A DNA stretch of 34,694 nucleotides from G020354085 sp964629975. Lineage in GTDB: Bacteria > Pseudomonadota > Gammaproteobacteria > Acidiferrobacterales > Sulfurifustaceae. Both the position numbers and the translations under genes were made by a program. Below are positions 6,172 to 15,534 of the stretch, piece by piece. The stretch is taken from positions 1 to 34,694 of the forward strand of contig CAZVUN010000019.1 in NCBI GenBank assembly GCA_964629975.1. Direction: 5' to 3'. The notes beneath the pieces were generated by a model. That model saw nothing but the letters and a program-made list of their open reading frames with translations. It made no database searches and was not told the DNA's origin. Each line of letters starts with the position of its first letter. Position 1 is the stretch's first letter.

Positions 6172-8183
6172 CGTGGTGCTCGCCCGGTTGCGGCCGTCCC
6201 GGACGCGGGATGCGGGCGCGGCGGGTTGTGGTAGAGCAAATAAAGCGCGGTCTGATAGAGGGCCTCGTGCAGTTCGCGCAGCTCGGCGAGGCGCTGCGGC
6301 AGGACGCGGCCCAGGTCCTCGGTCGGCGATGCGCTGCGATACCGATAGAGGCGATCCTGTCCGGCCGGCCCGCGCGCGAGATAGAACTCATCGGTCAGGA
6401 TGCCCTCCGGGATGAGCGCGACGTGCTCGGCGGCCGGCCGGGGCTTGAGCAGATCGCGGCCGAGCGTGGTGTTGAGATACGGAACCCCCATGAGCCCCAG
6501 GCTGGTCGGCAGCAGATCCACGAGGCTCGCGACGTGGTCGATGATCGCGGGCTTGACCCAGCCGGGCGCGTAGATGACAAACGGCACGTGATAACCCGTC
6601 AATCCGAGTTCCTGCCACGGCCTGGGATTGGCGGAGGGATTGCCGTGGTCACCGTACATGACGAAGACGGTGTTGCGGAACCATGGCTCCTTGCGGGCGC
6701 GCTCGAAGAAGCTGCCGAGCGCGTGATCGAAGAAGCGCAAACCGTTGTACGCCGCGAGGCTGTCGAAGCCGTTGTCGTAGAGCCGTTGCGGGTCCACCTC
6801 GATCGGCTCAAAGCCGCGCCGGTCCGCCGGGATCGAATAGGGGCGGTGATTGCCCGAGGTCTGTATGAAGGTGAACCACGGCCTGCTGCGCCCGCGCAGC
6901 ACCTCGAGCGCCTTGTCGAACAGCGCGAGGTCCGACACGCCCCAGGCGTCGGGGCGTTCGGCGTCGAAGTGGCCCTCCTCGAAGACCCGCAGGTTGTCGA
7001 TGTTGCCTTGCAGGATGCCGCGGATGTTCCCCCAGGTCGCGCTGCCGCCGAGGAAGTAGAAACGCTCGAAGCCGCTGAGCGCATTGACCAGGGTGTGCTG
7101 GTTCACCACCAGCGGGTTGCGCGAGGCCGAGCGCCCCGGGTTGTAGTCGGGAATTCCGGTCAGCATGGTGAACACGGCGCGCGCCGTGGGCACGGCCGGC
7201 ACGAAGAAGTTGGTGAACAGGATGCCGTCGCGCGCGATCGCATCGAAATGCGGCGTGGCGTTGAGGGCGTTGCCGAAGCTACCGGTCTTGAAGGCGGCGA
7301 ACGATTCGAGATGAATGACAACCAGATTGAGCGGCTGCGCCGGGCGCTGCGCCGGGATCACGGGGCGCGCGAAGTTGAGCGCCGCCGGGTCCGGGTGCTC
7401 GACGCCGAGATGCCTGGCCACGAGCGCATAGTGCGCGCGCACCTTGTCTTGGTCGTAGCGCTGCGCGCGGTTGGTGTAGGTATCGGCGAAGAGCAGCACC
7501 GGATTGAGCGCGAGCGCGGACACGAACGCGTTGGTCGAAAAATAGGCATCGCTCCAGCGCAGCGGATACCACGACCACTTGCCGTACAGCCCGAGCACCG
7601 CCAGTGCCAGGCACCCGCCCACGAGCGCGCCCCGCCCCCAGCGCGGCAGCGCGGCTGCCTCGCGCGCGAGCTCCGGCACGGCCAGGCGCCGCAACAGGTA
7701 GAAATGCACCGCGCTGAGGACGCCGATCGCCACCACGCCCCAAACCACCGGATAGGTTTCCCACGCCATCTGCAACGCCACCGACAGGGGATAGAGGTGC
7801 TCGAGCAGGCTCGCGTTCAAGCGCACGCGCACGTAGGCGTAGTGGCCGAAATCGACGAAGTACAGGAACAGCACCAGCGCGTGCACGGCCACGAAGTAGC
7901 CGAGCCAGGCGCGCGCGGCGCGCGCGCGGCGCGCCGGGTCGAGCGCCGGGACCCGCGCCAGCAGCAACGGCGGCAGCGCGATCAGCAACGCGAGGCGCAG
8001 GTCGAACTTGAGCCCGAGATACAGGCCCTGCAGCTGCTCGGCGAACGGCACATCGGCCGCCGCCGAGCGAAACGCGAACCAGAACGCAACGCGCAGCACC
8101 ACCAGCGTCGCGAGACTGAGCGCCACCGCCCAGGCGAGAAAGCGAACCAGCTTGGGCAGTCGCCGAAAGGCTTGAACCAGCAT
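6168..8183 (-). CDS. LTA-synthase/sulfatase-family membrane phospho- or sulfo-transferase
   Basis: A 671-residue protein with about five N-terminal membrane helices (roughly residues 10-235) and a C-terminal alkaline-phosphatase/sulfatase-fold domain facing the periplasm. Predicted metal and nucleophile residues are Glu293 (VVIHLES), Thr333 (VPTARAVF) and Asp512-His513 (MYGDHGN), as in LtaS, OpgB and related enzymes that transfer phosphoglycerol or phosphoethanolamine from lipids. The open frame runs much further upstream, but that part is antisense to the symporter gene; ATG 8183 gives the normal membrane-start protein. It is first in an operon with the sialidase-like and membrane proteins. 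A Gram-negative host does not make lipoteichoic acid, so a periplasmic glucan or lipopolysaccharide substrate is more likely. Confidence 0.88.
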   Translation of the reverse strand: MLVQAFRRLPKLVRFLAWAVALSLATLVVLRVAFWFAFRSAAADVPFAEQLQGLYLGLKFDLRLALLIALPPLLLARVPALDPARRARAARAWLGYFVAVHALVLFLYFVDFGHYAYVRVRLNASLLEHLYPLSVALQMAWETYPVVWGVVAIGVLSAVHFYLLRRLAVPELAREAAALPRWGRGALVGGCLALAVLGLYGKWSWYPLRWSDAYFSTNAFVSALALNPVLLFADTYTNRAQRYDQDKVRAHYALVARHLGVEHPDPAALNFARPVIPAQRPAQPLNLVVIHLESFAAFKTGSFGNALNATPHFDAIARDGILFTNFFVPAVPTARAVFTMLTGIPDYNPGRSASRNPLVVNQHTLVNALSGFERFYFLGGSATWGNIRGILQGNIDNLRVFEEGHFDAERPDAWGVSDLALFDKALEVLRGRSRPWFTFIQTSGNHRPYSIPADRRGFEPIEVDPQRLYDNGFDSLAAYNGLRFFDHALGSFFERARKEPWFRNTVFVMYGDHGNPSANPRPWQELGLTGYHVPFVIYAPGWVKPAIIDHVASLVDLLPTSLGLMGVPYLNTTLGRDLLKPRPAAEHVALIPEGILTDEFYLARGPAGQDRLYRYRSASPTEDLGRVLPQRLAELRELHEALYQTALYLLYHNPPRPHPASGTAATGRAPR

Positions 8184-8282
8184 GTGCGGATGCGGTGAGT
8201 GGCGGAGACGTCGAGATGCAGACCGCTGGAGGCGATCGTGAGTTCCCGCGTATAGTAGCGCGCTCCCGCCACGGCACGAAAC

Positions 8283-9788
8283 ATGCGCACGCTCGACCTG
8301 CTCGTCGTTCTCGCCTACGCGCTCGGCGTCACGATCTTCGGCAGCCTGTTCTACCGGCGCACGCGCTCGGCCGCGGCCTTCATGACCGCCGGACAGCGCC
8401 TGCCGGCGCTCGTGGTCGGGCTGTCGATCTTTGCCACCTACCTGTCGTCGATCACGTTCCTGGCGCTGCCGGGCAAGGCGTACGCGGCCGACTGGGCGCC
8501 GTGGGCATTCTCGCTGTCGATCCCGTTCGCCGCGTGGGTCGCGGCGCGCTGGTTCGTGCCGCTGTATCGCGCCACGGCCGATGTCTCGGCCTACGCCTAC
8601 CTGGAGCGGCGCTTCGGCCTGTGGGCGCGGCTGTACGGCGCAACCTTCTACCTGCTCACGCAGATCGCGCGCATCGCCACGATCCTGTTTCTCGCGGCGC
8701 TGCCGCTCGAACCGCTGACCGGCTGGAACATCGTGACGATCATCGTCGCGACCGGGTTGCTGGTGACGATCTACACGGCCGCCGGCGGCATCGAGGCCGC
8801 CATCTGGACCGACGTGCTGCAGGGGGTGATCCTGGTGGTGGGGGCGCTCGTGTGCGTCGCCATCCTGCTCGCCGGCATGCCGGAGGGGCCGATGCAGCTG
8901 CTGCGCGTCGCCACGGCCAACGACAAGTTCGCCCTCGGCTCCTTCGATGTCGATCCGATGCGCGCCGGCTTCTGGGTGGTGTTCGTGTACGGCACGTTCA
9001 TCAACCTGCAGAACTTCGGCATCGACCAGTCGTACGTGCAACGCTACCAGACCGCGCGCTCCCTGCCGGCCGCGCGCCGCTCGCTGTGGCTCGGGGCGCT
9101 GATCTACATACCTGTGAGCGCGCTGTTCCTGTTCATCGGCACGGCGCTGTATGCGTTCTACACGGTGCAGCCGGAGCTGTTGCCGGCGGCGCTGCGCACG
9201 AGCGATGCCGCCGACCGGGTGTTCCCGCATTTCATGGTGGCGCAGCTGCCCGTCGGGCTCACCGGCTTGCTGATCGCCGCGCTGTTCGCCGCCGCGCAGA
9301 GCACCATCACCACCTCGGTCAACGCCTCGGCCACGGTCGTGCTCACCGATTTCTACCGCCGCCTGCTGCGCCCGAGCGCGGGCGAGGCCGAGCAGCTGCG
9401 CGTGCTGCGCGGCGCGAGCGTGCTGATCGGCGCGGCCGGCACGGGAGTCGCGCTGCTCATGATCTCGATCAAGAGCACGCTCGATGCCTGGTGGAATCTC
9501 GCCGGCATCTTCTCCGGCGGCATGCTCGGCCTGTTCCTGCTGGGCGCGCTGTCGCGCCGTGCCGGCTCGGTTGAGGCCGGTCTCGGCATGGTGCTCGGGC
9601 TGCTGGTGCTGGCGTGGGCGGCGCTCTCACCGGGCCTCAACGTGTGGTGGGCCAATCCCTTGCACGCCTTCATGACCACGGTGGTCGGCACGCTCACCAT
9701 CTTTCTGGTCGGCATCGGGCTATCGCGTCACCGGGCTCGCCGCAGCGGCGCGACTGATCAACCGCCGGTAACCATCCACGATCTCTAG
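8283..9788 (+). CDS. Sodium:solute symporter (SSS family)
   Basis: A 501-residue LeuT-fold transporter of the solute:sodium symporter family with about 13 hydrophobic segments. Family features include ATYLSSITFLALPGKAYA near residues 55-72, the unwound-helix region, and QNFGIDQSYVQRYQTA near 240-255. The substrate cannot be fixed from sequence; family members carry sugars, sialic acids, amino acids or carboxylates. It is divergent from the sulfatase/sialidase operon with about 100 bp between starts, where a TATAGT at 8251-8256 could be its -10 element. Position opposite a sialidase-like gene raises the possibility of sugar-acid uptake. The stop TAG overlaps that of the convergent VOC gene on the palindrome CTAG. 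Confidence 0.88.
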   Translation: MRTLDLLVVLAYALGVTIFGSLFYRRTRSAAAFMTAGQRLPALVVGLSIFATYLSSITFLALPGKAYAADWAPWAFSLSIPFAAWVAARWFVPLYRATADVSAYAYLERRFGLWARLYGATFYLLTQIARIATILFLAALPLEPLTGWNIVTIIVATGLLVTIYTAAGGIEAAIWTDVLQGVILVVGALVCVAILLAGMPEGPMQLLRVATANDKFALGSFDVDPMRAGFWVVFVYGTFINLQNFGIDQSYVQRYQTARSLPAARRSLWLGALIYIPVSALFLFIGTALYAFYTVQPELLPAALRTSDAADRVFPHFMVAQLPVGLTGLLIAALFAAAQSTITTSVNASATVVLTDFYRRLLRPSAGEAEQLRVLRGASVLIGAAGTGVALLMISIKSTLDAWWNLAGIFSGGMLGLFLLGALSRRAGSVEAGLGMVLGLLVLAWAALSPGLNVWWANPLHAFMTTVVGTLTIFLVGIGLSRHRARRSGATDQPPVTIHDL

Positions 9789-10186
9789 CGCCGCGCGGCG
9801 AGCGGCGGATGGAAGATCATCTGCACCGTGTTGCCGTCCGGGTCGCGACAGTAGAAGCTGCGCGCCCCGTCGCGATGGGTCTTCGGCGCCTTTTCGATCG
9901 GCACGCCGTTCGCCTTCATGAAGGCGTACCAGGCATCGACCGCGGCGCTATCGGTCAGGATGAAACCGATGTGATCGAGGTGCTGGTGTGCGCCCGGGGC
10001 AAAATCGGCCGGCGCGCGGTGCAGCGCAAGGTTGTCGGCGCCGCCGCTGAGGTACACGTTGTCGGCGTCCGGGCGCCACTCCACCCCCATGCCCAGCACC
10101 TCGCAGTAAAAGCGCTCGCACGCCTCGAAGTTCTTCACCCACAGCGCCACGTGATGCATTCCGCCCATGCCGCCCGGTCGATTCAT
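9785..10186 (-). CDS. VOC-family (glyoxalase/dioxygenase fold) protein
   Basis: A 133-residue vicinal-oxygen-chelate protein with paired beta-alpha-beta modules: HHVALWVKNFEACERFYCEV at the N-terminus and LDHIGFILTD to DPDGNTVQMIFHPP in the C-terminal half. His residues at about 11-12 and 72 fit metal ligands, but the C-terminal ligand position usually held by Glu appears as Gln (NTVQMIF), so catalytic metal binding may differ. I chose ATG 10186 because it has a strong GGAGGAGG ribosome-binding site and overlaps the upstream DUF885 stop as ATGA. The substrate is unknown. Confidence 0.85.
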   Translation of the reverse strand: MNRPGGMGGMHHVALWVKNFEACERFYCEVLGMGVEWRPDADNVYLSGGADNLALHRAPADFAPGAHQHLDHIGFILTDSAAVDAWYAFMKANGVPIEKAPKTHRDGARSFYCRDPDGNTVQMIFHPPLAARR

Positions 10187-11865
10187 GCCTGTCCTCCTCC
10201 AAATAGCTCGGTGCGTACCGCCGCCCACTGCGCGGCCGAGAACGCGCGTGTGATGGCGAGCGGCAATGCCACCGCCCCGGCCGCCAGCAGCCGGTCATGG
10301 AATCCCTTGAGCTGTGCACCGCTCGCGCCGACGCGCGCCCGCAGCGCGTTGATGATGGCCCAACCGGTCGCATAGCCGAGCGGTACGGTGGGCGCACGCG
10401 TGTACCAGGTGACATCGGCCATTGCCTGGGAATGCGTGAAGCCGAGCCGCTGCACGAGTCGCTCGGCCGCGTCCGCCACGCCCAGACCACGCGTGTGCAG
10501 GTCGATGTCGATCATCACGCGCAGCGCCCGCCACAGCCGGTCGCGCAACAGAACGAAGCGGCTCGCGGGTCCGCCGAGGAAGCCCTGTTCGTGCATGAGC
10601 TGCTCGCTGTACAGCGCCCAGCCCTCGTACGACGCCGCCGACGCGTTGAGCAGGCGCGGCAGACGGCTCGCCACGGGGTTGAGATTGGTGGCGACGAAAT
10701 GCAAATGATGTCCCGGCCATGCCTCATGCACGCAGGTGTGGCGGATACCGACCAGATCGTGCTCGGCCAGTTCCTCGTCCGTGCCGGGCGGCGTGACGTA
10801 GTAGAAACCCTGCTGCGTGGGATCGTTCGGCGCCGGATCGCAATAGGCCGCGAACGGGATCTGGTGGCGCAGGAACGCCGGGGTGTCGACGACCTCGAGG
10901 CGCTCGCGCGCCGGCAGCGTCACCAGGTCGTGCGCCACGACGAACTCGCGCGCCGCCTGCATGTGCTGGCGATACGCTGCGAGCAGCCCGGCACGGCTCG
11001 GATGTTCGCGCCGCACGAGCGCCAGTGCCTTGGCCACATCCTCACTGCCACTCAGGCTCCGGCTCGCGGCGCGCAGCTCAGCCTCGGTGTCAGCGGCCAG
11101 CCGCTCGCCGAAGGCGTACAGCCGGTCGATATCGACGTCGAGAAAATGGCGCTCGCGCAGCAGCAATTCGAAGTGCGCGCGTCCACAGGCGATGCCGCCC
11201 GCCGCGCCCGGTGCGATGTCGCGCTCCAGGAACGCGGCGTAGTCGTGCAGGGCGCGGACCGCGCGCGCCTGCACCTCCTGCAGAGGCGCCACCGTGCTGC
11301 TGCCGGCAAGCTTGGGGTGATCCGCCAAGGTGGCGAGGAACCCGGCGCCGTGACGGGCCGCCGTGACGGTTGAGGTCGCCCACAGCGGCGGGACGCTCGC
11401 GACACGCGGCAGCAGGTAATCGCGCGCCGCCTCGAGATGCGCCGGGATCGCCGCCAGGCGCGCATGCAGTGCCTCGGCGAACGCCGGCACCGGCCGGATG
11501 GTGAGCTGGTAGATCGCATTGACCGGCAGCATGCGCATCGGGTCCGCCTGGCGCGGCGCGAGGTCAAGCAGACGCTGATTCTCGATGCGCGCCGCCCCGC
11601 GTGCCAGCGCGTAGTCGATGCGCCGGTCGGCATCGAGTGCCGCCGGGTCGATCTCCTCGAGACCGACATTGAGCTCGTCGTTGAGGCACACGAGCGCGCC
11701 CATGTCCTCTTCGGTGAACGGCGTGAGCAGGTGGGCGTAGCCCGGCACACCGGCATCGACCGCCGCCTCGGGGTGATAGCGGAACCAGGCACGGTAGTAG
11801 CGCGCGAGCAGCTCATCGAACGCCGCTGCTGCCGGCACCGCGGTCGGCGGTACGGAGGACGTCAT
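10183..11865 (-). CDS. DUF885 family zinc metallopeptidase-like protein
   Basis: A 560-residue member of the DUF885 family, distantly related to gluzincin peptidases. The zinc motif appears as HEAWPGHH (His380, Glu381, His386), with a downstream YEGWALYSEQ near 417-426 that probably supplies the third ligand Glu. The body is mainly helical. Some homologues carry a signal peptide or lipobox; none is visible here, so the protein should be cytoplasmic. It starts 6 bp after the osmC stop and overlaps the VOC gene by 4 bp, forming a tight three-gene operon. A peptidase role is inferred from the motif only. Confidence 0.85.
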   Translation of the reverse strand: MTSSVPPTAVPAAAAFDELLARYYRAWFRYHPEAAVDAGVPGYAHLLTPFTEEDMGALVCLNDELNVGLEEIDPAALDADRRIDYALARGAARIENQRLLDLAPRQADPMRMLPVNAIYQLTIRPVPAFAEALHARLAAIPAHLEAARDYLLPRVASVPPLWATSTVTAARHGAGFLATLADHPKLAGSSTVAPLQEVQARAVRALHDYAAFLERDIAPGAAGGIACGRAHFELLLRERHFLDVDIDRLYAFGERLAADTEAELRAASRSLSGSEDVAKALALVRREHPSRAGLLAAYRQHMQAAREFVVAHDLVTLPARERLEVVDTPAFLRHQIPFAAYCDPAPNDPTQQGFYYVTPPGTDEELAEHDLVGIRHTCVHEAWPGHHLHFVATNLNPVASRLPRLLNASAASYEGWALYSEQLMHEQGFLGGPASRFVLLRDRLWRALRVMIDIDLHTRGLGVADAAERLVQRLGFTHSQAMADVTWYTRAPTVPLGYATGWAIINALRARVGASGAQLKGFHDRLLAAGAVALPLAITRAFSAAQWAAVRTELFGGGQA

Positions 11866-11871
11866 GGGGCG

Positions 11872-12291
11872 TCAGGCGACCTCGATGATCTCGAAGTCGT
11901 GGGTGATGGCGGCGGTCTTGCCGAGCATGATCGAGGCCGAGCAGTACTTCTCGGCCGACAGCTTGATGGCGTTGTCGACGCGTTTGGGGTCGAGCTTGCG
12001 GCCGCTCACCTTGAAGTGAACGTGGATACGGGTGAACACTTTGGGGTCGGTCGGCGCGCGTTCGGCATCGATCTCGGCCACGCAGTCGGTGATGTCCTGC
12101 CGCCCCTTGCGCAGGATGTGCACGACATCGAAGGCCGTGCAGCCGCCCATGCCGATCAGGACGAGCTCCATCGGCCGGCAGCCCTTGTTCTGCCCGCCGA
12201 ACTCGGGCGAGCCGTCCATCGGCACCGCATGACCGCTGTCCGCGCGACCGACAAAGCTGACACCACCGGTCCACTCAATGCGTGCTTTCAT
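11872..12291 (-). CDS. OsmC/Ohr family protein (YhfA-like)
   Basis: A 139-residue OsmC-fold protein; family members are thiol peroxidases acting on organic hydroperoxides or less characterised YhfA-type relatives. The two family cysteines are present in IGMGGCTAFDVVHIL and AEKYCSASIMLGKTA. The start at 12291 gives the usual MKARIEWTGGVSF N-terminus. It follows trpC by 100 bp. In several Pseudomonas genomes a crp/vfr gene lies next to trpC; here no such regulator is present between trpC and osmC. Confidence 0.9.
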   Translation of the reverse strand: MKARIEWTGGVSFVGRADSGHAVPMDGSPEFGGQNKGCRPMELVLIGMGGCTAFDVVHILRKGRQDITDCVAEIDAERAPTDPKVFTRIHVHFKVSGRKLDPKRVDNAIKLSAEKYCSASIMLGKTAAITHDFEIIEVA

Positions 12292-12319
12292 GACTCAGTC
12301 CGGTGAAAAAAACCCGTCC

Positions 12320-12325
12320 AGTATA
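12320..12325 (-). promoter_or_regulatory. Candidate -10 element of the osmC operon
   Basis: TATACT on the minus strand, 29 bases before the osmC ATG. The -35 region is poor (TGTGCA at 17 bp). A GCACGC/GCGTGC inverted repeat lies just upstream at about 12334-12354, without a T run. Confidence 0.35.
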
Positions 12326-12391
12326 AACAAGCGCTGCACGCGTGCACACGGCGTGCAACGGCAAAGAAAAATCGCGGCAGATTGCGCTGTC

Positions 12392-13192
12392 CTAGCCGGC
12401 GAACAGCTCCGCGAGCCTGGCACCGGGATCGGCCGCCCGCATGAATGCCTCGCCCACGAGAAAGGCATTGACGCCCCTGCCACGCATCGCCTGGACATCG
12501 CCGGATGTGAGGATGCCGCTTTCGGTGACGACGATGCGATTGGTTGGGACCTGCGAAAGCAGCTCCAGGGTCGTCTCGAGGCGCACCGCAAAGGTATGCA
12601 GGTCACGGTTGTTGATGCCGATGAGCGGGGTGTCGAGGGCGAGCGCGCGCGCGAGCTCGGCGGCATCATGCACCTCGAGGAGCACATCCAAACCGACCTC
12701 GCGTGCGCAGGCGGCGAGTTCCTGCATCTGGGCGTCGCTGAGCGCGGCGACGATGAGCAGGATGCAGTCCGCGCCGATGACGCGCGCCTCGTAGACCTGG
12801 TAGGGGTCGATGGTGAAGTCCTTGCGCAGCACTGGCAACGCGCAGGCGGCGCGCGCCTCGCGCAGGTGCACGTCCGCGCCCTGGAAAAAATCGACGTCAG
12901 TCAGCACCGACAGGCAGGTGGCGCCGTGCCGGGCGTAGCTCGCGGCGATCGCGGCCGGATCGAAGTGCTCGCGCAGCACGCCCTTGGAGGGCGAGGCCTT
13001 CTTGATCTCGGCGATCACGGCGGCTCGGCCTGCCGCGATGCGCCGGCGGATGGCATCGACGAAGCCGCGCGGCGGCGGCGCCGCGGCCAGCCGTGCCTTG
13101 AGCTCGCGCAGCGGGAGGTTCTCGGTGCGCTCGATGATCTCCTCGGCCTTGCGCGCCAGGATTCTCCTGAGAACGTCCGGGGTGTCGGTCAT
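12392..13192 (-). CDS. trpC: Indole-3-glycerol phosphate synthase
   Basis: Converts carboxyphenylamino-deoxyribulose phosphate to indole-3-glycerol phosphate in tryptophan synthesis. The 266-residue TIM barrel contains VIAEIKKASPSKG, CLSVLTDVDFFQG, PVLRKDFTIDPYQVYEAR, LIGINNRDLHTF and RIVVTESGI, including the catalytic Lys and Glu positions of the family. It is monofunctional, without a TrpF fusion. ATG 13192 overlaps the trpD stop as ATGA. No clear intrinsic terminator follows its TAG at 12392. Confidence 0.97.
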   Translation of the reverse strand: MTDTPDVLRRILARKAEEIIERTENLPLRELKARLAAAPPPRGFVDAIRRRIAAGRAAVIAEIKKASPSKGVLREHFDPAAIAASYARHGATCLSVLTDVDFFQGADVHLREARAACALPVLRKDFTIDPYQVYEARVIGADCILLIVAALSDAQMQELAACAREVGLDVLLEVHDAAELARALALDTPLIGINNRDLHTFAVRLETTLELLSQVPTNRIVVTESGILTSGDVQAMRGRGVNAFLVGEAFMRAADPGARLAELFAG

Positions 13193-14214
13193 TGCGCGGC
13201 GAGCGACTGCGACAGCGCCACGAGCGCGGCGAGCTTGGCCTTGGCCGCGCCGCTGGCGAGCACGGCGAGCGCGCTCTGCACACCGGCATTGAGATCGGGA
13301 GCGAGCCCGGCAACGTAGATCGCGGCCCCGGCGTTGAGCGCCACGACGTCGCGCGCCGCGCCCGGCTGGTTGTCCAGCACCGCCTGGATGCGCACCAGGC
13401 TCTCGGCGGGGCTGGTGACACCAAGTTGCCTCACGTCGCCACGCACCATCCCGAACTGCTCGGGCTGGATGGTATACACGCGCACGCGCCCGTCCTTGAG
13501 CTCGGCCACGCGCGTGGGCGCGCCGATCGAGATCTCGTCGAGACCGTCCTCGGCGTGCACCACGAGCACGTGTTCGCTCCCGAGGCGCTGCAACACTTCC
13601 GCCAAGGGCTCCACCCACTGCTCGGCGAACACCCCGACCACCTGACGCGGCGCGCCCGCCGGGTTGGTCAGCGGCCCGAGCAAATTGAAAATCGTGCGCA
13701 CGCCCATCTCGCGGCGCGGGCCGATGGCGTGCTTCATCGCGCCATGATGTTTGGGTGCGAACATGAAACCGACACCGACATCGTTGACGCAGCGTGCCAC
13801 CTGCTCCGGGGTGAGGTCGAGGTTGACCCCGGCCGCCTCCAGCACGTCGGCGCTGCCGGACTTGCTCGACACCGAGCGGTTGCCGTGCTTGGCGACCTTG
13901 CCGCCGGCCGCGGCGACGACGAACGCCGCGGCGGTCGAGATGTTGAAAGTGCTCACCCCGTCCCCGCCGGTGCCGCAGGTATCCACCAGGTGCGGACCGC
14001 TGACGCCGACGCGCGTGGCGAGTTCGCGCATCACCTCCGCGGCGGCGGCGATTTCCTCCACCGTCTCGCCTTTCATGCGCAGGCCGACGAGGAAGCCGCC
14101 GATCTGCGCGGGTGTCGCAGCACCGGTCATGATGAGGCGCATGACCGCGCGCATGTCGGCCGCGCTGAGATTGCGCCGTTCGATCACGGCACGAATGGCA
14201 CCGGGCATGTCCAT
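13189..14214 (-). CDS. trpD: Anthranilate phosphoribosyltransferase
   Basis: Transfers phosphoribose from PRPP to anthranilate. The 341-residue product has the PRPP-binding DTCGTGGDGVSTFNIST motif, KHGNRSVSSKSGSADVLEA, and ATP/PRPP loop residues typical of TrpD; it is not fused to TrpG. It overlaps trpC by 4 bp and lies 63 bp after the MFS gene that interrupts the trpG-trpD pair. Confidence 0.97.
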   Translation of the reverse strand: MDMPGAIRAVIERRNLSAADMRAVMRLIMTGAATPAQIGGFLVGLRMKGETVEEIAAAAEVMRELATRVGVSGPHLVDTCGTGGDGVSTFNISTAAAFVVAAAGGKVAKHGNRSVSSKSGSADVLEAAGVNLDLTPEQVARCVNDVGVGFMFAPKHHGAMKHAIGPRREMGVRTIFNLLGPLTNPAGAPRQVVGVFAEQWVEPLAEVLQRLGSEHVLVVHAEDGLDEISIGAPTRVAELKDGRVRVYTIQPEQFGMVRGDVRQLGVTSPAESLVRIQAVLDNQPGAARDVVALNAGAAIYVAGLAPDLNAGVQSALAVLASGAAKAKLAALVALSQSLAAQ

Positions 14215-14277
14215 GGAACTTTTCGTAGGCAGTTCGGCGAAACGAAGCCCGATTGTGTGCGTGCGCGCCGAGCGGGG

Positions 14278-15513
14278 TCAAGGCGCCGGCGCGGCCGCGC
14301 TCATGCGCCGGTAGATCAGCCAGCCGAGCAGGCCGATGGCGTTGAGCGCCAGCATCCCGCCGGCGAGGCCCGGCAGTGCGGGTGCGAGCGCCGGCGCCAG
14401 CAGCCCGGCGGCGGCGGCGTTCGAGCCGGTGTGGGCAAAGCTCTGCACCGCCGAGGCCATGCCGCGATGCGCGGGAAAGTACTCGAGCGCGAGCAGGGTC
14501 AGGTTCGGCATGGCGAGCGACATGCCGCTTGCGTACAGCATGACCGGCGCGATGATGGTCACCGGCGTCGGCGCCCGCGCCAGCGTGAGCGCCAGGTTCA
14601 CCGCCGCGGCCGCGAGCATCACGCCGAAACCGGCACTGACGGCCTGCGCGTGGCTGAGCCGCCCGGCCACGCGCCCGGAGACGAATGCGCCCAGCATCAG
14701 CCCCGCGACCAGCGGCACGAACAGGTACCCGAACTCATCCGGCCCGTAATGGAGGTGCCGATACATGATGTCCGGCGAGCCCGCGACGTACAGGAAGAAG
14801 CCGCCGAAATTGAACGCCGTGATCAACACCAGCAGCATGAAGCGTCCGTGCGCGAGCGCCCGGCCATAGGCGTGCGCAATCGCGCGCGGGTGCGGCGACT
14901 GCCGCCCGACCGCCGGCAGGGTCTCGGGCAGCCACCACGCCACCGCGATCCCGATGGCGAGCCCGAACAACACCAGGAACCAGAACACCGAACGCCAGCC
15001 GAAGGCCTCGTGCAGGTAGCCGCCGAGGATCGGCGCCACCGCCGGGGCGAGGGCAAAGATCAGCATCACCTGCGACATGACGCGCTGCGCCTGCGCGCCG
15101 GCGAAGGCGTCGCGAATGATGGCGCGCCCCACCACCAGACCGCCGCTCGCCGCCAAGCCCTGGCCGATGCGCATGGCGAGCAGCCAGTCGAACGTGGGCG
15201 CGAGCGCGCAGCCGATCGAGGCGACGACATAAAGCACGACGCACACCAGCACCACGGTGCGCCGCCCGAAGGCATCGGACAGTGGCCCGTACACGAGCGT
15301 CATGCCGCCAAAGGCGAGCAGATACAGGCTCAACGTCTGCTGCAAGCCCCAGCTCGAAACGGACAGCTCGCGCCCGATGTCGGGGAACGACGGCAGGTAG
15401 GTATCGATGCTGAACGGCGCGAGCATCGCCAGCGCCGCGACCATCCACGTGAGGCGCATGCCGATGGGGTGATGGCCGTGCGGGCGGTGCCCGGCAGGTG
15501 CGCCGTCGCGCAT
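14278..15513 (-). CDS. MFS drug-efflux transporter, Bcr/CflA family
   Basis: A 411-residue 12-helix major facilitator. LAPFSIDTYLPSFPDIGREL in the first helix and YGPLSDAFGRRTVVL in loop 2-3 are Bcr/CflA signatures, followed by the drug:proton antiporter region. It may start at 15513 or at the internal ATG 15459, which would remove a His-rich leader; neither has a good ribosome-binding site. It lies inside the trp cluster, 21 bp after trpG and 63 bp before trpD on the same strand, and so is probably cotranscribed. Substrate unknown; export of an aromatic compound is only a guess from context. Confidence 0.9.
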   Translation of the reverse strand: MRDGAPAGHRPHGHHPIGMRLTWMVAALAMLAPFSIDTYLPSFPDIGRELSVSSWGLQQTLSLYLLAFGGMTLVYGPLSDAFGRRTVVLVCVVLYVVASIGCALAPTFDWLLAMRIGQGLAASGGLVVGRAIIRDAFAGAQAQRVMSQVMLIFALAPAVAPILGGYLHEAFGWRSVFWFLVLFGLAIGIAVAWWLPETLPAVGRQSPHPRAIAHAYGRALAHGRFMLLVLITAFNFGGFFLYVAGSPDIMYRHLHYGPDEFGYLFVPLVAGLMLGAFVSGRVAGRLSHAQAVSAGFGVMLAAAAVNLALTLARAPTPVTIIAPVMLYASGMSLAMPNLTLLALEYFPAHRGMASAVQSFAHTGSNAAAAGLLAPALAPALPGLAGGMLALNAIGLLGWLIYRRMSAAAPAP

Positions 15514-15534
15514 GCAGGGGGGGCGCGAACGCCG

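Noticed and set aside
8184..9230. Upstream extension of the sulfatase frame to about 1020 codons
   Set aside because: This part is antisense to the symporter gene and low in complexity; the real protein begins at 8183 with membrane helices.
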